This document shows, one piece after another, positions 61,216 to 64,000 of a stretch of 64,000 nt of DNA. The DNA lies in NCBI GenBank assembly GCA_018820765.1, contig JAHJNN010000018.1, forward strand, positions 1 to 64,000. The letters run 5' to 3'. This DNA comes from Gammaproteobacteria bacterium (lineage in GTDB: Bacteria; Pseudomonadota; Gammaproteobacteria; Burkholderiales; Thiobacillaceae). Below the pieces are notes generated by a model, which saw nothing but the letters and a program-made list of their open reading frames with translations, made no database searches and was not told the DNA's origin. The position numbers and the translations under genes were made by a program. Every line of letters begins with the position of its first letter. Positions within the stretch are counted from its first letter, which is position 1.

Positions 61216-62687
61216 GTCGCCCCTCCTTTGGTGGCTGCCGGTTTTCTCGCGCGCTCGATCCGGAACGGAACGCCGGTAATCCACGGGTTTACCATTTCCT
61301 TGTCTCCGGTGCGGCGAACCCGGAAGCCGCGCATCATGGCCGCGGCCTGCCGCTGCAAATCAGGCGATCCACTATCCATGGCGGCGCCGAGCACCAGTAA
61401 GGTCTGATAGGCGCGCACATCCGCGATGCTGCTGATCTTGAGTTCTTCGCTAGCGACGGCAGGCCGTCCTGAAAGCTGCCGCGACACAAACTCGACGAGT
61501 TTGGGGGCGTTCATCATGCGGACATTGCGGGCAAGCGCCCGGAGTTTCCCGCGTGCAATGTCTTCATCGGTCGGGATGGTCTCCCTGAGTTGAGTGGCCT
61601 TCTCACGGACCTCCTGCCGGCGCGGTTCGGCCAGGTTGGCGGGACTGACCATGTCACCGGGTGGGAACGGACTGTCGTGAACGTCCTCGTCGCTGTCCAT
61701 GACCCGGACGATCGCCGCGTCGACGACCTGGTCGATGGGACGCAGGGAGCGCAGCCGGTAATCCAGATAGGCCAGCGCCCGGCGGTTTGCCCGGCGGATC
61801 TCGTCATCCAGCCGCTCCAGATAGTCGTCGATCCGCTGGATGTCGCGCAGTTTCTGCACGTCGCGTTCGAACATGCGCTCCGCCCGGGCACGGTCACCCT
61901 GAAAACGCCGGGTTTCGTACCATGCGATCAGGCGCTCGCGATTTTGCTCGGAACCATGCAGTTCGTCGGCCCAGTGGAGGATCTGCGGGCGCCGCGACAG
62001 CGGGTGCTCGCGTGTCCTGAGTTCCTTGTAGTCCCCAATGAACACCTGCTCGATGAAATCGCTGAAAAATCGGCGGACGTACTGGGTGGTGGTTTCTTCC
62101 GTCCCGAGTGCGCTCATCAGGTCGCGGACGTTCGTACCGGTATTTCGGATATGTTCGAGCAGGTTTCTCGCCTGGTCGGCCGCCTCGGAAAGCGAGTCGC
62201 CGCCGGCCCCTTCCATCACCAGCTTCAGGTTGGCTTCGATGGAACGAACTTTGCCCGCCACGTAGATCGGCCCGGTTTCCGCGAAATTGATGAGCTGCCC
62301 CAGGAACTGGTTGACCGTCGGGGTCATGGAAACCCGCTTATCGACGCCATGGCGGTCCAGCCGCAGCCACCCGCAATCATGCAGCCGGTTGAAGATGGTG
62401 ATGGCGCGGATGTTGAGGGGCGTTTCGGGCGTGGCGCCATCCTCGTCGATCCAGGAATCGTGGATGACAAGTTCGGCCTCGATGTCCTGGGTGATGTCCC
62501 GAGTTGTGAATCCGTGGCTGGGTGGCAAGGGGGCATCCGGGCCGAAGCGCCTGTCGTAAAGCGCGCACAGGATTCCCCAGTAGATCTGCTTGTTGAGCGA
62601 GGCCAGCGGCGCAAATAGCCGCTCGGGCAGCCGCGTGAACAGAAGGGAGGCGGCAGCGCCGCCAGCGCCTAGCGGTTGAAAAGCCAC
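61212..62687 (-). CDS. jetA: Wadjet subunit JetA (DUF3375, MukF/kleisin-like)
   Basis: 491 aa. The N-terminal winged-helix part (LNKQIYWGILCALYDRRFGP, then LRLDRHGVDKRVSMTPTVNQ) is followed by a helical region and the block DYLERLDDEIRRANRRALAY, which is typical of DUF3375-type kleisins. The ATG at 62685-62687 lies 19 nt inside the end of the WYL regulator gene, so regulator and Wadjet genes share one transcript. JetA bridges the JetC heads. Confidence 0.92.
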   Translation of the reverse strand: MAFQPLGAGGAAASLLFTRLPERLFAPLASLNKQIYWGILCALYDRRFGPDAPLPPSHGFTTRDITQDIEAELVIHDSWIDEDGATPETPLNIRAITIFNRLHDCGWLRLDRHGVDKRVSMTPTVNQFLGQLINFAETGPIYVAGKVRSIEANLKLVMEGAGGDSLSEAADQARNLLEHIRNTGTNVRDLMSALGTEETTTQYVRRFFSDFIEQVFIGDYKELRTREHPLSRRPQILHWADELHGSEQNRERLIAWYETRRFQGDRARAERMFERDVQKLRDIQRIDDYLERLDDEIRRANRRALAYLDYRLRSLRPIDQVVDAAIVRVMDSDEDVHDSPFPPGDMVSPANLAEPRRQEVREKATQLRETIPTDEDIARGKLRALARNVRMMNAPKLVEFVSRQLSGRPAVASEELKISSIADVRAYQTLLVLGAAMDSGSPDLQRQAAAMMRGFRVRRTGDKEMVNPWITGVPFRIERARKPAATKGGAT

Positions 62688-63535
62688 TTGGACACCTCCC
62701 GTGCGTTTTCAACAGCGATCAGATACTCGGGCGCATGCTGGATCTTCGTGTCCATCGCAGCGTGTAGGTCCTGAATGAAATAGGGGACCAGCGCCGCGCG
62801 GCAGGTTTCCACGCGACTCGCTGTCCCGTTGAAGTATTCGGCCTGGATCACTCGGGCCTGCGCCGGAGAGAGTTCAGGGTGGGCGACCAGGCGAACCTTG
62901 ACCTTGGTGTTCCAGTCGGGGTCATCGAACCGGCTGCGATCCGCGAGACGCGCCAAAGGCTTCACTTCGAGGATTCGCCCCAGTGCGTAATCGCGGAATT
63001 CCTGGTGGGCTTCGCTGTAGGCGCGCACATGCCACCTGCGGCCGGCGAGAACCAGGCTGTGCGGATAGATCGTGCGACGATGCGGAGTCGGTTCGCTCAT
63101 CGACATGTATTCGATTTCGACGGCCTTTCCTTGCCTGATCGCGTTTCCGGTGCTGGCGAATATCTTGGGTGCCGGGGCGGTTATGCTTGGCGTCGCCGAC
63201 CAAGCCACCGAATCGCCATCTTCCACGGCCGACGCATAGGGAAGCCCGACCATGGACAGGTAACGGGAAAGCGATTCGGAAATGTCTGCCTGAGAGGCCT
63301 TGGCGTACCGCTTGTAGAAATCAGGTGTAGCGAAGTAGCTCCTGGCTTTGCTGTCCCATTGCATCCAGGTGGGATTCAGATCGCGGATTTCCTTGATCCA
63401 TTGGCTGGCCCGTGGCAAACCAATACCGAACAGCTCGCATACCCGCGAACGGTAAATACGCCCTTCCCAAACCAGCAAAAGCTCCAGAAGGGTAAGGCGT
63501 TGTTGCGGGCTGTCGTTCCGTTGGTCCATGTACAT
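62669..63535 (-). CDS. WYL-domain transcriptional regulator heading the Wadjet operon
   Basis: 288 aa. An N-terminal winged helix (RLTLLELLLVWEGRIYRSRV, then FGIGLPRASQWIKEIRDL) precedes a WYL domain (AVEIEYMSMSEPTPHRRTIY, PHSLVLAGRRWHVRAYSE) and a C-terminal WCX-like extension (VKVRLVAHPELSPAQARVIQ). This is the BrxR/CapW-type architecture of regulators that repress defence operons until a signal binds the WYL domain. The start may be 63535 or the Met two codons on (63529); neither has a strong ribosome site. A matching operator lies immediately upstream at 63541-63580. Confidence 0.9.
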   Translation of the reverse strand: MYMDQRNDSPQQRLTLLELLLVWEGRIYRSRVCELFGIGLPRASQWIKEIRDLNPTWMQWDSKARSYFATPDFYKRYAKASQADISESLSRYLSMVGLPYASAVEDGDSVAWSATPSITAPAPKIFASTGNAIRQGKAVEIEYMSMSEPTPHRRTIYPHSLVLAGRRWHVRAYSEAHQEFRDYALGRILEVKPLARLADRSRFDDPDWNTKVKVRLVAHPELSPAQARVIQAEYFNGTASRVETCRAALVPYFIQDLHAAMDTKIQHAPEYLIAVENAREVSKWLFNR

Positions 63536-63540
63536 TTCCG

Positions 63541-63580
63541 TATGTTATAGAAAAATATAACATATAAATTCTTATAACAT
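63541..63580. promoter_or_regulatory. Operator of the WYL regulator: TATGTTATA inverted pair plus a third half-site
   Basis: TATGTTATA (63541-63549) and its exact complement TATAACATA (63556-63564) are separated by 6 bp. A third half-site, TATAACAT, lies at 63573-63580. The cluster sits 5-45 bp upstream of the regulator start, over the expected promoter, in very AT-rich DNA. BrxR-type regulators bind such inverted repeats to repress their own operon. Confidence 0.75.
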
Positions 63581-63593
63581 GGACCTTGCAGCT

Positions 63594-63631
63594 AAAAACC
63601 CCTGGCCAGCCAACACTGTAACCAGGGGTTT
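63594..63631 (-). terminator. Rho-independent terminator on the minus strand
   Basis: Read leftward: AAACCCCTGG (63631-63622), a 16-nt loop, CCAGGGGTTT (63605-63596), then two more T, giving five T in a row after the stem. It would end transcripts coming from the thermonuclease side before the Wadjet operon promoter, insulating that operon. Confidence 0.7.
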
Positions 63632-63634
63632 GCC

Positions 63635-63757
63635 CTACCCTGCGTCCCGTGGGCACTCCAAGCCCACGTGCACCGCGTTGGCACCGACGACCGGCCAATC
63701 AGTGCACGCGAATGACGGCAACGGGTCCAGGGTAACCGGCGCCATGCTGGATTTCAT
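63635..63757 (-). CDS. Doubtful 40-aa ORF just before the terminator
   Basis: ATG 63755-63757 to TAG 63635-63637, with its stop 4 nt from the terminator stem. The translation contains LDPLPSFACTDWPVVGANAV and ends VGLECPRDAG, with two Cys. There is no clear ribosome site and no recognised family. The tight fit to the terminator is the only reason to list it. A smaller hairpin (CGTGGGC-N7-GCCCACG, 63648-63668) lies inside it. Confidence 0.25.
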   Translation of the reverse strand: MKSSMAPVTLDPLPSFACTDWPVVGANAVHVGLECPRDAG

Positions 63758-63808
63758 CGCGTTTTTACACAGCCAGGGTCGAAAGCAGTCCGACGACCCG
63801 AATGTGAC

Positions 63809-64000
63809 CTACTTCCTACGAGCCTTCCTCCATTCCCACGGAGGTACTGGCTCAAGATCCGTCCATAGGCCGACTCTGCCGGATCTAGCCGATCCCTCGG
63901 CAGCGTTGTAGCTCAATCGGTCATCGAGGCGCTGCTCGTTCTGGTATTTCTTGTAGTGCCACCCGCAGCCGCGCCGGACTTGTTCCAGGTTCACGTCCTG
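63809..64000 (-). CDS. Thermonuclease (SNase) family protein, C-terminal fragment
   Basis: The last 63 codons of a leftward gene that continues beyond the right edge. QDVNLEQVRRGCGWHYKKYQ, then RLSYNAAEGSARSGRVGLWT and EPVPPWEWRKARRK form the standard C-terminus of staphylococcal-nuclease-type proteins (VNxxLVxxGxAWxYxxY, then AExxARxxxxGLW and PxPPWEWR). The catalytic Arg/Glu/Arg region is mostly outside the window. Such nucleases are usually exported; the signal peptide cannot be checked here. Confidence 0.82.
   Translation of the reverse strand, partial: QDVNLEQVRRGCGWHYKKYQNEQRLDDRLSYNAAEGSARSGRVGLWTDLEPVPPWEWRKARRK

Overview
The window reads as part of a Gram-negative, moderately GC-rich bacterial chromosome carrying a large integrative and conjugative element (ICE). 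A betaproteobacterial host is my inference, from the Wsp-like chemosensory genes, the exosortase with its membrane partner, and the SXT/TOL-like conjugation genes. No rRNA, tRNA or CRISPR array is visible, so the host is not fixed.

Layout. (1) 1-3631, minus strand: a chemosensory operon in the order CheW, CheR-TPR, CheW, MCP, resembling the WspB-C-D-A part of a Wsp system. (2) 3632-4074: a non-coding segment with AT-rich inverted and direct repeats, probably near the edge of the mobile region. (3) 4075-9073, minus strand: the DNA-processing block, with a 52-aa ORF, a MobH-type TraI relaxase, the TraD coupling protein and a DUF4400-type membrane protein. (4) 9352-22873, plus strand: cargo. It holds an exosortase (XrtH-like), its membrane partner, a squalene-cyclase-fold surface protein with a C-terminal VPLPAWA sorting signal, and a 2507-aa secreted RHS protein with a PD-(D/E)XK nuclease tip and a DUF6572 immunity protein. 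After these come an orphan nuclease-tip/SUKH-immunity module between IS256-like end repeats, and a PLD-family protein. (5) 23277-43421, plus strand: an F-type (MPF-F) type IV secretion operon in the order lytic transglycosylase, OmpA-like, RHH-like, TraA, L, E, K, B, DsbC, V, C, TrbI, TrhF, W, a 59-aa ORF, U, TrbC, a two-gene TraN, a small secreted protein, F, H, G. (6) 43431-48978: a possible exclusion protein, a tyrosine recombinase with a dif-like inverted repeat beside it, a coiled-coil protein, UmuDC and an SRAP/YedK protein. (7) 49315-63535, minus strand: a defence island. It has a 1651-aa NERD/kinase-like/SF1-helicase protein with a winged-helix partner, then a complete type I Wadjet operon (JetA-B-C-D) headed by a WYL regulator with a clear operator. 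(8) 63594-64000: a terminator, a doubtful small ORF and the 3' end of a thermonuclease gene.

How the parts fit. Sections 3 and 5 are two divergent transfer operons separated by about 14 kb of cargo. Each is preceded by the same exact 22-bp sequence in the same orientation relative to its operon, which suggests one activator or promoter type controls both. The cargo adds a surface-sorting and polymorphic-toxin module, and the far side adds mutagenic repair and anti-plasmid/anti-phage functions. The best candidates for something undescribed are the exosortase/cyclase-fold/RHS module, the NERD-kinase-helicase pair, and the shared 22-bp transfer-regulon element.
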